The notes below the pieces were generated by a model. That model was not told where the DNA came from and searched no databases. It saw only the letters and a list, made by a program, of their open reading frames with translations. From positions 1,922,501 through 1,986,500 of the forward strand of contig NZ_CP040094.1 of NCBI RefSeq assembly GCF_013343235.1: DNA of 64,000 nt. The letters are read 5' to 3'. Source of the stretch: Nostoc sp. TCL240-02. Lineage in GTDB: Bacteria > Cyanobacteriota > Cyanobacteriia > Cyanobacteriales > Nostocaceae. A program made the position numbers and the translations under genes. This document shows positions 1-10,400 of this stretch, one piece after another; the first letter of the stretch is position 1; each line of letters begins with the position of its first letter.

Positions 1-75
1 CCCGGCGAAACTAACCGGGGTAAGAGAGAGAGGTACGAATGACGATGAGATACAGCGATACCGCAATTAAAAGTC

Positions 76-246
76 TTAGCTAACGCTAAAACCAATTAAA
101 ACTAAAGTTGTAACAATTAAACTAGCAAAAAGACCTTGTAATACGTATTTACGTTGTTCCCAAATTGCTGGGTACTCGGCGTAGTAAACCTTGGGTTCAG
201 CTGCGTAGTTATTGAGAATGCCGTCTTCATTTACAGTGGTGTACAT
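76..246 (-). CDS. ssl1498-type light-harvesting-like miniprotein
   Basis: A 56-residue ORF beginning MYTTVNEDGILNNYAAEP and ending in one hydrophobic helix (roughly residues 36-56). The N-terminal pattern (MYTT, then ILNNYA, a proline and an EYP motif) and the single C-terminal membrane helix ending FSVS match what I know of the cyanobacterial ssl1498 family of light-harvesting-like small proteins, thought to sit in the thylakoid membrane. The length is typical for the family. The gene stands alone, transcribed away from the D-glutamate module. Family assignment is from memory of conserved motifs; the physiological role is inferred. Confidence 0.8.
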   Translation of the reverse strand: MYTTVNEDGILNNYAAEPKVYYAEYPAIWEQRKYVLQGLFASLIVTTLVLIGFSVS

Positions 247-759
247 ATTTTTTTCTCTTCTTTTGTTTACTTATGTAACTAAATTTAACAAGATTGTTAC
301 AAAACGTCAAGAGGACTTGACAAAAAAAGGCTGATTATTTTGATAAAAGTAACTTATCAGGCATAGTGGACTGAAGTGAAGCTACCCCAGCCGCCGAAAA
401 TGCCATATATTACGCAATTTTTTAAATTGCAAAATCTAAAATCCAAAATTGTATAAAAAATAGGACTTACGCAAAACTACACGCGGTAGGTGCAATTTAT
501 GAATTACCCCTACCGGAAAATAACGGTTTGGGCTATTTTTGGTGTAAGTCCTGAAAGAGTAAAGACAATACGGTTCGGTTAAGGCAAGAGACGCGATAAA
601 TCGCCGTCTCTACAAAGGACTTACTTATTAGACATCTCCAGAAATTAATTATGCGTTACCTGAAACCCTTGTAGAGACGTTGCATTGCAACGTCTCTACA
701 TTCATTTTCACTCCTATGTCTATTGTAAAGACGGCGATTTATCGCGTCTCTCTAACCAG
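247..759. repeat. Intergenic region with nested inverted repeats
   Basis: No gene seen. It holds three nested symmetric sequences. A 21-bp perfect inverted repeat lies at 589-609 and 729-749 (AGACGCGATAAATCGCCGTCT and its complement). Between them at 671-699 is a near-perfect palindrome with 14-bp arms around a single T (GTAGAGACGTTGCA arm). A third, weaker pair (AGGACTTAC at 462-470, GTAAGTCCT at 544-552) flanks about 90 bp. Such GTAGAGACG and GGACTTACGC sequences are typical interspersed repeats of Nostocales genomes. They may form hairpins in transcripts of the neighbouring minus-strand genes; no function is known. Confidence 0.7.
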
Positions 760-1806
760 CTAATTCTTCATCACTGCATCCAAAAGCACATTGGCATCAA
801 AGCGGACTACATCGGTGCAAGGTAGCCCGGTTTCTGCTGTTATTTGAGCGATGCTTTCCTCAGCCGCAGATTCATCTAAATGTGCTGTGTTAAGCGCTAT
901 ACCCACTACAGGCACACTTGCAAAAGCGCCACCTGCACTAGCAACGGTTTCATAAAGACGAATTACCTCTGGTAAAGGTGGAATTATTACATGGGGATGA
1001 TTGCGGACATGAACTTGTCCCGCTCGATGGACTAACACCAGTTGAGTTGGTTGGGAACCACGAATCAGGGGTAGGGTTGCCGTTGAACCAGGGTGTAGCA
1101 GTGAACCTTGCCCTTCAATGTGCAAGATGTCATAGTTTTTGCCGTAGCGCATCACTACTTGTTCCACTGCACCAGCAGCAAAGTCTACCCGCACGGCATC
1201 TAAAGGCACACCATCCCCTTCTAACATCATCCCAGTTTGACCTGTGGCGAGAAATTTAGAACGCCAGCCCCGCAGTTTTGATGCCCAATGTAACTGTAGG
1301 CTAGTAGACATTTTACCGATCGCCATATCGGTTCCCACTGTCAATACCCGCCGACACGGAAGCGTGCGTGCTATTCCACTAGCAACACCTATATTAGGCG
1401 GCTCTTTGCGGACATCCCAAATTAGTTGCCCTGGTTTGAGCAGTGCATTTAAGTCGGGTATATTTGCCATTGGCGTATGCAAACCGTTTACCAAGGACAT
1501 CCCAGCTTCTAGAGCATCTTTTATTTCTAGCCAATAATCATCTGGGATAGCACCACCACTGGGAGCAATGCCTATTACCAAAACTTCTGGCTTGTACTCT
1601 AAGGCTGCGGCTACCGATACCACAATCGGAACATCACGTTTGATACTTGTTAATTCTGTCAGAGATTTGCCAGCACATTCGCGATCAATGACGGCTACAA
1701 TTGGTGCTTCGCTGTAACGTAAAATTGCGAGTCCTGTTTTGCCGTGAGCCCCAGTAGTTCCCTCATGAAGTAAGATAGCTACTCGTTGATTAAGTGGTAG
1801 ACGCAC
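760..1806 (-). CDS. dgcN: DUF1611 family D-glutamate N-acetyltransferase (DgcN-like)
   Basis: A 348-residue protein of the DUF1611 family. It has an N-terminal Rossmann-like half and a C-terminal P-loop half with GTDMAIGKMST around residue 158, followed by TGQTG and EGQGSLLHPG motifs. Members paired with an enolase-superfamily racemase are described as D-glutamate N-acetyltransferases (DgcN) that acetylate D-Glu before racemisation, in the cytoplasm. That pairing is exactly seen here: the start codon lies inside the 3' end of the upstream racemase gene (17 bp overlap), which implies translational coupling. The older alternative label is a NAD-dependent epimerase-like protein; the DgcN call rests on the neighbour as much as the sequence. 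Confidence 0.75.
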   Translation of the reverse strand: MRLPLNQRVAILLHEGTTGAHGKTGLAILRYSEAPIVAVIDRECAGKSLTELTSIKRDVPIVVSVAAALEYKPEVLVIGIAPSGGAIPDDYWLEIKDALEAGMSLVNGLHTPMANIPDLNALLKPGQLIWDVRKEPPNIGVASGIARTLPCRRVLTVGTDMAIGKMSTSLQLHWASKLRGWRSKFLATGQTGMMLEGDGVPLDAVRVDFAAGAVEQVVMRYGKNYDILHIEGQGSLLHPGSTATLPLIRGSQPTQLVLVHRAGQVHVRNHPHVIIPPLPEVIRLYETVASAGGAFASVPVVGIALNTAHLDESAAEESIAQITAETGLPCTDVVRFDANVLLDAVMKN

Positions 1807-2842
1807 TGTGTTTTACCCCCAAACCTGGTAAATCGTTTAGCAAAACTCTACCTTCTTTTAGCAATGCACCCGTGAAGGGATCATCGATTAAGTTGAGGTG
1901 ACTGTCTAAATCTAAATAATCAGCTAGTGGCGCTAGCTGTAATGCTGCTGTATTAGCTAGAGAACTGTCAGAATAGCAACCGAACATTACTTGCAACCGA
2001 TATGCTCGCGCTGTATGTACCATTCGCATCGCTTCTGTTAATCCCCCTGATTTCATCAGTTTGATATTAATACCATCCACGTAGTTTGCCAAATCGGGAA
2101 TATCAGAGCTTGTGAAGCAACTTTCATCAACAAAGATGGGTAGGGGAGAGTGTTCTTTGAGTTTTGCTAAATTTTTTTCCTCGCCCCGTGGCAATGGCTG
2201 TTCTACATACTTTATACCCAATTCAGCTAGCCAATTGCACATTGCGATCGCATCTTCTAAACTCCAACCCCCGTTGGCATCAACAAAAAACTCTGGTTCC
2301 GATGCTTCTTCTCGCACTGCCAATAGCATTTTTTTATCTGCATCTATGCCATCTGGACTACCTAACTTCACCTTAAAAAGGCGGACATCGGTAAATTTTA
2401 ACCAGTCTCGCGCTCTGGCTCTGGCACCTTCAGGCGAATTGATCCCAATTGTGACTGAAGTTGGTACTATTTGATTGCGATCGAGTCCCCAAAGTTGCCA
2501 CAAAGGTAATCCTACGCGCTTACCCAACCAGTCGTACATTGCCATATCCAAGGCTGCTCTAGCAGCAGAAGGAAGCTGGTTTTGTATTAAAACTTGCTCA
2601 ATTTCCTGTCGTTGTAAAGGGCTGAATGTTTGCAACAGTGGCACAACTTGCTGTAGAGCGTCTTTGATTGCATCAGTTGATTGACGATGATTACCTACAC
2701 CGAATGGTGATGCTTCCCCCCAACCTTCGATACCATCGGCTGAAATCTTCACCCATACATTCGTTGTCTGTGCCGTTGTCTCTCTACTAATGGTCAATGG
2801 AAATCTTTTATTTACTGTAAATAAATTTACATTTATTTGCAT
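1790..2842 (-). CDS. dgcA: Enolase-superfamily N-acetyl-glutamate racemase / dipeptide epimerase (DgcA-like)
   Basis: A 350-residue protein of the mandelate racemase/muconate lactonizing branch of the enolase superfamily. The capping domain is followed by the barrel with the catalytic KVKLG lysine motif, metal ligands in VDANGGW, VEQPLP and VDES, and the second catalytic lysine in NIKLMKSGG. These are the hallmarks of dipeptide epimerases (L-Ala-D/L-Glu epimerase) and of DgcA, the N-acetyl-D-Glu racemase. The immediate overlap with a DUF1611 gene favours the D-glutamate catabolic or salvage role, perhaps recycling peptidoglycan-derived D-Glu. It is the first gene of the two-gene operon. All catalytic residues are present. 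Confidence 0.8.
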   Translation of the reverse strand: MQINVNLFTVNKRFPLTISRETTAQTTNVWVKISADGIEGWGEASPFGVGNHRQSTDAIKDALQQVVPLLQTFSPLQRQEIEQVLIQNQLPSAARAALDMAMYDWLGKRVGLPLWQLWGLDRNQIVPTSVTIGINSPEGARARARDWLKFTDVRLFKVKLGSPDGIDADKKMLLAVREEASEPEFFVDANGGWSLEDAIAMCNWLAELGIKYVEQPLPRGEEKNLAKLKEHSPLPIFVDESCFTSSDIPDLANYVDGINIKLMKSGGLTEAMRMVHTARAYRLQVMFGCYSDSSLANTAALQLAPLADYLDLDSHLNLIDDPFTGALLKEGRVLLNDLPGLGVKHSASTT

Positions 2843-2964
2843 ACTAATTATACATATTATGTTATTTCAGAAGCAAGTGTAAGTTCAAAGTTTAGATTAT
2901 CGGATGTATCTGTTATACTTTTTTACATTCATTCCTTAGTTACTAAAGTTTTTATACTTGATTT

Positions 2965-3513
2965 ATGAGTAACTTAAAAAAGTGGAAGACTTTAAAATCA
3001 CAAATGGTTTTAGATAACCCCTGGTGTCAGGTCAGGCAAGATGAAATAGAATTGCCCAATGGCAAAATTATAGATGATTATTTTGTCAGTATTAAGCCTG
3101 ATGTTGCGATGGTTTTACCCGTTACGAGTAATAGAGAAATTATTTTTGTCCGCCAATATAGACATGCAGTAGGTGAATTTTTCTTGGAACTACCAGCAGG
3201 AAATTTTGATCCTACAAAAGAGAGTGCAGAAGTAGCAGCAATTAGAGAATTTACCGAAGAAACTGGTTATATACCCCAAGAATTTAGAAAAATAGGTAAT
3301 CTATATGATAAGCCAAGCAAAGATACAAATAAAATCCATTTATTTTTAGCAGAAAATGTAAGTAAAGTTGGAGAGCAAAAACTAGATATTACCGAAGAGA
3401 TTGAAATTGTATTTATTCTCGTGGAATCAGTTTTAGATAAAATTATTCAAGGAGAAATTTCTGTGGCGGGAACTGTCGCGGCTCTCTTTTTAGGTTTAAA
3501 TTTTATTAATTAA
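2965..3513 (+). CDS. Nudix hydrolase, ADP-ribose pyrophosphatase-like
   Basis: A 182-residue Nudix protein. The Nudix box is complete: G at the start of GNFDPTKESAE, then the REFTEETGY core, giving the G-x5-E-x7-R-E-x2-E-E-x-G spacing. Upstream LPAGNF and downstream PGF-like positions fit the ADP-ribose/NDP-sugar hydrolase branch, which cleaves nucleoside diphosphates linked to another moiety in a Mg-dependent reaction. It is transcribed divergently from the racemase operon with about 120 bp between the starts. Exact substrate cannot be told from sequence. Confidence 0.85.
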   Translation: MSNLKKWKTLKSQMVLDNPWCQVRQDEIELPNGKIIDDYFVSIKPDVAMVLPVTSNREIIFVRQYRHAVGEFFLELPAGNFDPTKESAEVAAIREFTEETGYIPQEFRKIGNLYDKPSKDTNKIHLFLAENVSKVGEQKLDITEEIEIVFILVESVLDKIIQGEISVAGTVAALFLGLNFIN

Positions 3514-3575
3514 CCCAAGTTGCGGGTTATCAAATTCTACACTTGTCAATTCATGCGATCGCACAAGATAAGCTG

Positions 3576-3598
3576 ACGGTTGCGCGTAGCGCAACCGT
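3576..3598. repeat. Palindromic hairpin after Nudix gene
   Basis: A perfect 10-bp stem (ACGGTTGCGC / GCGCAACCGT) with a 3-nt GTA loop, about 60 bp after the Nudix stop. No U-tract follows, so it is more likely one of the short palindromic interspersed repeats of this genome than a classic terminator. The GCGTAGCG core recurs elsewhere in the window (for example near 7011-7020). Confidence 0.6.
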
Positions 3599-3793
3599 GA
3601 CTTAGACTCAACTCTCAGTGTAAATATTAAATAAGCTTATAGTATTAAAATTGACTTTCCTCTGTAATTGATTAAGTAGCTAGGGAGACGATTATTTTGA
3701 GCTATTCTACTTTCTTCTCTTGCACCTGAATATACTTCTTTGGTCTGATCATCTCAGTATGTCAGCTTTTCTTTCTTTTTCAGCAAGCCCTAT

Positions 3794-6700
3794 TTATAAA
3801 CACCCTTTAAGCTTTTTCCGCAATGTTTCCATGTAAATGTAAAACACTGGAGTTAGATAGAGAGTCAATATCTGAGAAAACAGCAATCCACCAACGATCG
3901 CAATCCCTAAAGGACGACGCGCTTCTGAACCCACTCCTGTACCCAGAGCAATGGGGAGTGTACCAATTAAAGCTGCCATCGTCGTCATCATAATTGGACG
4001 GAAGCGAATCAAGCAAGCGGCATAAATGGCATCAAAGGTATTTTTACCTTCCTTTCGTTGCGCTTCAATGGCAAAATCCACCAGCATAATCCCATTTTTC
4101 TTGACGATGCCTACTAGCAGGATGATGCCGATGAAAGAGTAAAGGTTTAAGTCAACCTGGAAAATCAGCAGTGTCAGTAATGCACCAAAACCCGCCGAAG
4201 GTAAACCGGAAAGAATGGTAATCGGGTGAATGAAATCCTCATAGAGGATACCGAGAATTAGATAAATTACTAAAATAGACACCAACAACAGCACGCCTAA
4301 ATCGTTGAAAGACTGTTGAAAGGTCTGTGCTGAACCCTGAAAGCTAGTGGTAATTGTTGATGGTAGCACCTCACTGGCTGCTTGCTTAATGGCTTCTGTC
4401 GCCTGACTTAGAGACGTTCCTGGGAGTGTATCAAAAGAGATAGTTGAAGAGGGGAGTTGAGCAACGTGAGTGACAGTGAGGGGACCGACATTTTGAGTAA
4501 TATTAGCGATCGCACTCAGGGGAACAAGTTTCCCTGTACTTGATTGCACATAGAGCATCGATAGGGCGCTAGGATCTCGTTGAAACTCCGGTTTTACTTC
4601 CAAGATTACATAGAATTGGTCATTTGGGGTATAAATAGTGGAAACCTGACTGGAACCATAGGCTGCGCTGAGGGTTTGTTCAACCTGTTGTGCAGTAATC
4701 CCAAGAGTTGCAGCTTTGTTGTGGTCAAATTTGACTTGGATTTGGGGAGTGCTGAGTTGTAAATCGGTGTCAACGTTCTGGAGTCCTGGTAGGGTTTTGA
4801 CTTTATCTACAAGTTTAGGAACGTATTGACGTAAGTCTTGCAGATTTAAACTCTGCAATGTGAACTGATAAGTAGAATTAGTTTGTTGTCCACCGATGGG
4901 AATAGCTGGCGGAGAACGGAGGAATGTCTTAACCCCAACTACACGTCTCAACTTGGGGGTTAACTCTTGAATGATTTGGTCAGCACTCAGTTGACGTTGA
5001 GAACGTGGCTTGAGCCGAATTGTAATTCGCCCGGAGTTGACTGATGCATTCGGCCCACTTGCACCCACAATCGAGTCAACCGCTTCAATGTTAGGGTCTT
5101 GACGAATGATATCAACAACCTTTTGCTGGTGATGCCGCATATCATCAAAAGAAATATCTTGCGCTCCTTTGGTATTCCCCATCAGTTGTCCGGTGTCTTC
5201 GGTGGGAATAAAGCCTTTGGGAACGATGACGAACAAATAGACAGTCATTACCAGCAAAATACCAGAACCGATTAGTGTCATCAGACGGTATTTTAGAATC
5301 GGCTTGAGCGTCCAATCATATCCTTGCAGTAGTAAATCAAATGCTCGTTCTGAGACGCGATACACCAGATTTGGCTTTTGCTGATGGGATGAACTTAAGA
5401 AACGACTGCACAACATTGGAGTGAGACTGAGGGAAACAAAACCCGAAACCAAAATTGCCACTGCGATCGTCACGGCAAATTCATGAAATAATTTACCGAT
5501 TATTCCACTCATAAACATAATGGGGATGAACACCGCCACTAGGGAGAGGGTCATTGACAAAATGGTAAAGCTGATTTCCCTCGATCCCTTTAATGCCGCG
5601 TTTAGGGGAGATTCGCCCATTTCTCGATAACGGACGATATTTTCTAACACCACGATCGCATCATCCACCACAAAGCCTACAGAAAGTGTCAACGCCATGA
5701 GGGAGAGGTTGTCTAGGGAGAAGCCTGATAGATACATCACAGCAAAAGTGCCAATGATGGCTACAGGTAGCGCCAAACTAGGAATCAGCGTTGCAGTTGT
5801 ATCACGCAAGAATAAGAAAATTACTAAGACAACTAGACAAACTGACAAAACTAAGGTAAATTTCACATCGTTGACAGAGGCGCGGATAGTTTGGGAGCGA
5901 TCGTACATAATCCCCATCTCAATGGATTTGGGAACTTGTTCGCGGAGTGTAGGTAAGAGTTTCTGGATGGCATCAACGATATTTACCGTGTTAGCTCCCG
6001 GCTGCGGCTGTACAGCGAGAACAACAGAATGACGGTTTGTTACCTTGCGATCGCTATATAAATTGGAGACTTTGACATTTTGTTCACTGTCAATTACCTG
6101 CCCCAAATCCTGGAGGCGCACAGTAGCACCATTTTTGTAGCTTACAATCAACTGGCGGTAGCTGGCAGCGTCGGTAAGTTGACCGTTCGCCTGAATTGTA
6201 TAACTTTTGTAAGTGCCAGACAGACTACCTGTTGGTAAATTGACATTTCCTTGTTGAATAGCAGTTTTTACCTGATTTAAACCAATTCCCCTCGATGCCA
6301 ACTCTCGCGGGTCAAGCTGGACGCGGACTGCATATTGCTGTTGACCAAAAACCTGTACCTGAGCAACACCATCAATCATCGAGATTGGCTGACCAACTGT
6401 TACCTCTGCGTATTCATCTACTGTAGAGATTGGCTGTGTCTCAGAATACATATAGAGGAAGAGAACTGGTGAAACAGAGGGGTTGACTTTGCGGTAAGTG
6501 GGCGGATGAGGCATTCCGGCGGGTAGTTGTCCGGCGGCGGCTGAGATGGCTGCCTGTACATCTTTGGCGGCATCTTCCACTCTGCGGCTAAAGTCAAATT
6601 GTAGGGAGATGTTAGTGCTACCAGTTGAACTAGTGGAATTAAATGAATTGAGTCCGGCAATTTCGGTAAACTGTCTTTCTAGGGGTGCGGCGACGGAAGA

Positions 6701-6880
6701 TGCCATTGTTTCGGGGGTAGCACCTGGGAGACTAGCGGACACAGAAATAAAAGGGTATTCAACATTGGGTAGGGCACTGATGGGTAAGAGGAAATAACTC
6801 ATCAAACCAAAGATGAGGATACCAATCATCACCAAGGTGGTCATGACTGGACGACGGATGAAGGGTTCTGAAAGGTTCAT
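3794..6880 (-). CDS. RND efflux pump inner-membrane permease (second of pair)
   Basis: A 1028-residue AcrB/MdtBC-type permease with 12 membrane segments and two large periplasmic loops; length is normal. The N-terminus (FIRRPVMTTL, then PGATPETM and SSTGSTNISLQF) matches the multidrug HAE1 family. The proton-relay residues are visible: the Asp pair in GFVVDDAIVVLENIV (TM4) and the Lys in GIVKKNGIMLVDFA (TM10). It is closely related to the permease encoded upstream and follows the same adaptor gene, as in mdtABC where two different permeases form one trimer. Between the two permease genes lie 575 bp with 21-bp repeats, so co-transcription is likely but not certain. Substrate unknown. Confidence 0.9.
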   Translation of the reverse strand: MNLSEPFIRRPVMTTLVMIGILIFGLMSYFLLPISALPNVEYPFISVSASLPGATPETMASSVAAPLERQFTEIAGLNSFNSTSSTGSTNISLQFDFSRRVEDAAKDVQAAISAAAGQLPAGMPHPPTYRKVNPSVSPVLFLYMYSETQPISTVDEYAEVTVGQPISMIDGVAQVQVFGQQQYAVRVQLDPRELASRGIGLNQVKTAIQQGNVNLPTGSLSGTYKSYTIQANGQLTDAASYRQLIVSYKNGATVRLQDLGQVIDSEQNVKVSNLYSDRKVTNRHSVVLAVQPQPGANTVNIVDAIQKLLPTLREQVPKSIEMGIMYDRSQTIRASVNDVKFTLVLSVCLVVLVIFLFLRDTTATLIPSLALPVAIIGTFAVMYLSGFSLDNLSLMALTLSVGFVVDDAIVVLENIVRYREMGESPLNAALKGSREISFTILSMTLSLVAVFIPIMFMSGIIGKLFHEFAVTIAVAILVSGFVSLSLTPMLCSRFLSSSHQQKPNLVYRVSERAFDLLLQGYDWTLKPILKYRLMTLIGSGILLVMTVYLFVIVPKGFIPTEDTGQLMGNTKGAQDISFDDMRHHQQKVVDIIRQDPNIEAVDSIVGASGPNASVNSGRITIRLKPRSQRQLSADQIIQELTPKLRRVVGVKTFLRSPPAIPIGGQQTNSTYQFTLQSLNLQDLRQYVPKLVDKVKTLPGLQNVDTDLQLSTPQIQVKFDHNKAATLGITAQQVEQTLSAAYGSSQVSTIYTPNDQFYVILEVKPEFQRDPSALSMLYVQSSTGKLVPLSAIANITQNVGPLTVTHVAQLPSSTISFDTLPGTSLSQATEAIKQAASEVLPSTITTSFQGSAQTFQQSFNDLGVLLLVSILVIYLILGILYEDFIHPITILSGLPSAGFGALLTLLIFQVDLNLYSFIGIILLVGIVKKNGIMLVDFAIEAQRKEGKNTFDAIYAACLIRFRPIMMTTMAALIGTLPIALGTGVGSEARRPLGIAIVGGLLFSQILTLYLTPVFYIYMETLRKKLKGCL

Positions 6881-7099
6881 GGGTTTTGTTATCCCAGAAA
6901 TGTGATGAAGATGCGTTGGCGGCAGCCTTGCCGTTAGGCATCGCTAAAAATAATGCAATACGCTTGGTGTTAAGACTTAACTCTTTTTCAAAGTCAATTT
7001 TTTTAAACGTTCGCGTAGCGTGCCGGAGGCATACCGCAAAGAACGCATTGGCGCAGCGTCTCGTCAGAGAAGGACGCAAAGGAAGAGAAGGAAGGTTCA

Positions 7100-7246
7100 T
7101 CGAATTCGGGGTGTCGTTTATTGAATTCGGGGTGTCGTTTATTGAATTCGGGGTGTTGTTTATCGAATTCGGGGTGTCGTTTATCGAATTCGGGGTGTTG
7201 TTTATCGAATTCGGGGTGTTGTTTATTGAATTCGGGCAGCCGTTTA
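7100..7246. repeat. Seven 21-bp tandem repeats between RND permease genes
   Basis: Seven head-to-tail 21-bp units of the form TYGAATTCGGGGTGTYGTTTA run from 7100 to 7246; only the last unit departs (GGGCAGCC). Each unit contains an EcoRI-like GAATTC. The 21-bp period keeps every frame open, so both strands give artefactual heptapeptide ORFs (IEFGVSF on plus, HPEFDKQ on minus). Flanking sequence at 7008-7035 holds another common interspersed repeat (GCGTAGCGTGCCGGAGGCAT). I treat this as non-coding short tandem repeat DNA of the kind common in heterocystous cyanobacteria. The rest of 6881-7455 holds nothing else I can support. Confidence 0.9.
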
Positions 7247-7455
7247 TTATTTTTGTGCAATTTTAATTTGAGTCGGATAAAACCTAAACACAAAAAGACT
7301 TTTCACCTAGTCCCCAGCGATGCACTGAAGCTCAACGAAGTGTCCCCAGCTATACTAGTTGACCCCAGTGATTTCATCTTAATTTGACACTAATGGCGAC
7401 ACGCCCACCCCATAAGAATTAGTTGAGTATTTTTTTATTTGGAAGTTGTTGAAAA

Positions 7456-10400
7456 TCACGATCGCTCCCCTGTAAATGAGAACACCCGCCGAAACTTAAC
7501 TTGATTAAGCTTCTTCCGCCACGATTCCATGTAGATATAGAACACAGGCGTTAAATACAGAGTCAATATCTGAGAAAACACCAGCCCGCCCACAACTGCA
7601 ATCCCCAAAGGACGGCGGGATTCGGAGCCAGCCCCAAATCCGATCGCTATGGGCAAGGTTCCCATTAATGCTGCCATTGTCGTCATCATAATTGGACGGA
7701 AACGCACCAAACAGGCTTGATAAATTGCCTCAGACGGTTTTTTCAATTCTTCTCGCTGGGCAACAATAGCAAAGTCCACCATCATGATCCCGTTTTTCTT
7801 CACAATGCCCACTAAGAGAATGATGCCGATGAAGGAGTAAACATTCAGTTCGACATGGAATATTATCAGCGTTAGCAATGCCCCAAAACCTGCTGAAGGC
7901 AAACCGGAAAGAATCGTAATTGGATGAATAAAATCTTCGTAGAGAACACCCAAAATCAGATAAATTACGAGGATGGCGATCGCTAACAATAAACCCAAAC
8001 TCGGTAGTGAACTTTGAAATACCTGGCTTGCACCCTGAAAGCTGGTGCTAATGCTGACAGGAATCACCTGATTAATCAGTTTTTCAATCTCCTCGTTGGC
8101 ATTTCCCAAGGACACACTGGGAGCGAGGTTAAAGGAAATAGTTGCGGCATTCATCCGACCGTTATGATTAACCATTAACGGGCTGACCCCCTGAGATAGT
8201 TTGGCGAATGTCTTCAGAGGAACTGCCACTCCAGTGCTGGAGTTAATATACAATGTCAAAAGTGCGTTGATATCCTCCTGATACTGGGGTGCTAATTCCA
8301 GAATCACTTGATATTCATTGGTAGCTGCATAGATGGTTGAAACTTGGTAGGAACCGTAGGCACTTCTCAGGGTATTTTCGATTTGCTCGGCGGTAATACC
8401 ATAAGTTGACGCTTTATCGCGGTCAATGTCAATTTGAATCTGAGAAGCAAACTGTAAATCGCTATTAACATCCTGGAGTTCTGTCATCTCCTTCATCTTG
8501 AGAACAAGTTGAGGAACATATTCCTGTAAGGGTTTGACATCAGAACTCTGGAGTGCAACTTGATAAAGTCCCGTGCTTTGTTGAGCGCCAATGGGAATTG
8601 CTGGAGGATTTTGTAAAAATACTTGGATGCCGGGAACAGTGGCGAGTTTGGTTCGCAACTCTTGAATGATTTCGTCAGCCCCAAGCTGACGCTGCGATCG
8701 CGGTTTTAACCGAATAAACAAACTCCCGGAATTGGCTGCAACGGCTGCCCCACCGCCACTAGCACTAGCTCCCGCCCCAATATTAGAATTGACTGCATCT
8801 ACATTCGGGTCTTGGCGAATCAAGTTAGCAACTGTCTGCTGATGCTGGACAAGATTATCAAAGGATGCATCCTCGGCTGCTTGGGTAATGCCTGTAATTT
8901 GTCCGGTATCTTCGCTAGGAATAAAACCTTTGGGAACTATTACCAACAATCCAACTGTCACCGCCAATAGAAATACAGATAAAATCATCGTGGTGCGATG
9001 ATATTTTAAGACTTTTTTGAGACTCCAATCGTATAAACCCAGGAAGCGATCGAATACATATTCTGAAGCTTGATATAACCGACTTTGATTAGCATGATCT
9101 ACAGGACGCAGAAAACGGCTGCACAACATGGGAGTCAAAGTCAAAGACACAAAACCAGAGACGAGAATTGCAACTGCGATCGTTACAGCAAATTCATGAA
9201 ATAATCGTCCTAGTACTTCACTCATGAACAACATGGGAATGAAGACTGCAACCAAAGAAAGGGTCATCGACAGAATAGTGAAACCAATTTCTCTCGATCC
9301 ATTCAACGCCGCTTCTAAGGGACGTTCCCCCATTTCCATGTGACGGACGATATTTTCTAGCATGACGATCGCATCATCTACAACGAAGCCCACAGAAAGG
9401 GTCAACGCCATCAGCGATAGGTTATCTAGTGAGTAGTGCAGCAAATACATCACCGCAAAAGTACCAATCAGCGAAACAGGTAATGCCAAACTGGGAATCA
9501 CCGTCGCCGAGAGGTTCCGCAAAAATATGAAAATTACTAAGATAACTAGAGCGATCGTCAAAATCAATGTAAATCTGACATCATCTACCGAATCTCGAAT
9601 CGATTGAGACGCATCATAGAGAATCCCAATTTCCACGGATGCCGGAATCTGCTCTCGTAACTTTGGCAGCAAATTCTTAATCGTGTCTACAACTTGTACC
9701 GTATTGGTTCCGGGCTGTCTCTGAATGGTGAGAATAATAGCACGGGTATTGTTGTACCAGCTTGCTACTTTGTCATTTTCTACACTGTCAATAATCCTAC
9801 CCAGTTGATTGAGATAGATGGGCATTCCATCTTTATAAGAGACAATCAACTGCCGATAAGCAGCCGCATCTTCGAGTTGACCGTTAGTTTGAACTGTAAA
9901 ATTCTTATGATTTCCTGAAAGACTACCGGTAGGTAAATTGACGTTACCTTGTTGAATCGCTGTCGCCACCTGATCTAGCCCAATTTGCCGTGCTGCCAAT
10001 TGCTGCGGATCTAGTTGAATTCGAGCCGCATACTTTTGGGAACCGTAGACAGCTACCTGTGCCACCCCATTGATTGTAGATAGCTTTTGGGCCAAATAAG
10101 TCTCGGCATAATTGTCTACCTGGGAAAGGGGTAGAGTGGGAGAGTCTAAATAAAGGTAAAGAATTGGTTGATCTGCGGGGTTAACTTTGCTGTAAGTGGG
10201 AGGATTGGGTAAATCGTTAGCAATTTGCCCCGATGCTCCTGATATCGCTGCTTCTACATCCTGGGCTGCATCATCAATATTCCGACTCAAGTTGAATTGC
10301 AGGGTAATTTGAGTCTGTCCCAAGGTGCTAGTTGAGTTGAGCGAATCAAGTCCAGCAATGCTAGAAAATTGCTTCTCTAAAGGACGGGCAACCGATGCTG

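Noticed and set aside
6886..7293. Two overlapping opposite-strand ORFs with heptapeptide repeats
   Set aside because: They are translations of the 21-bp tandem DNA repeats; the period is a multiple of three so every frame stays open. No start site or family supports them.
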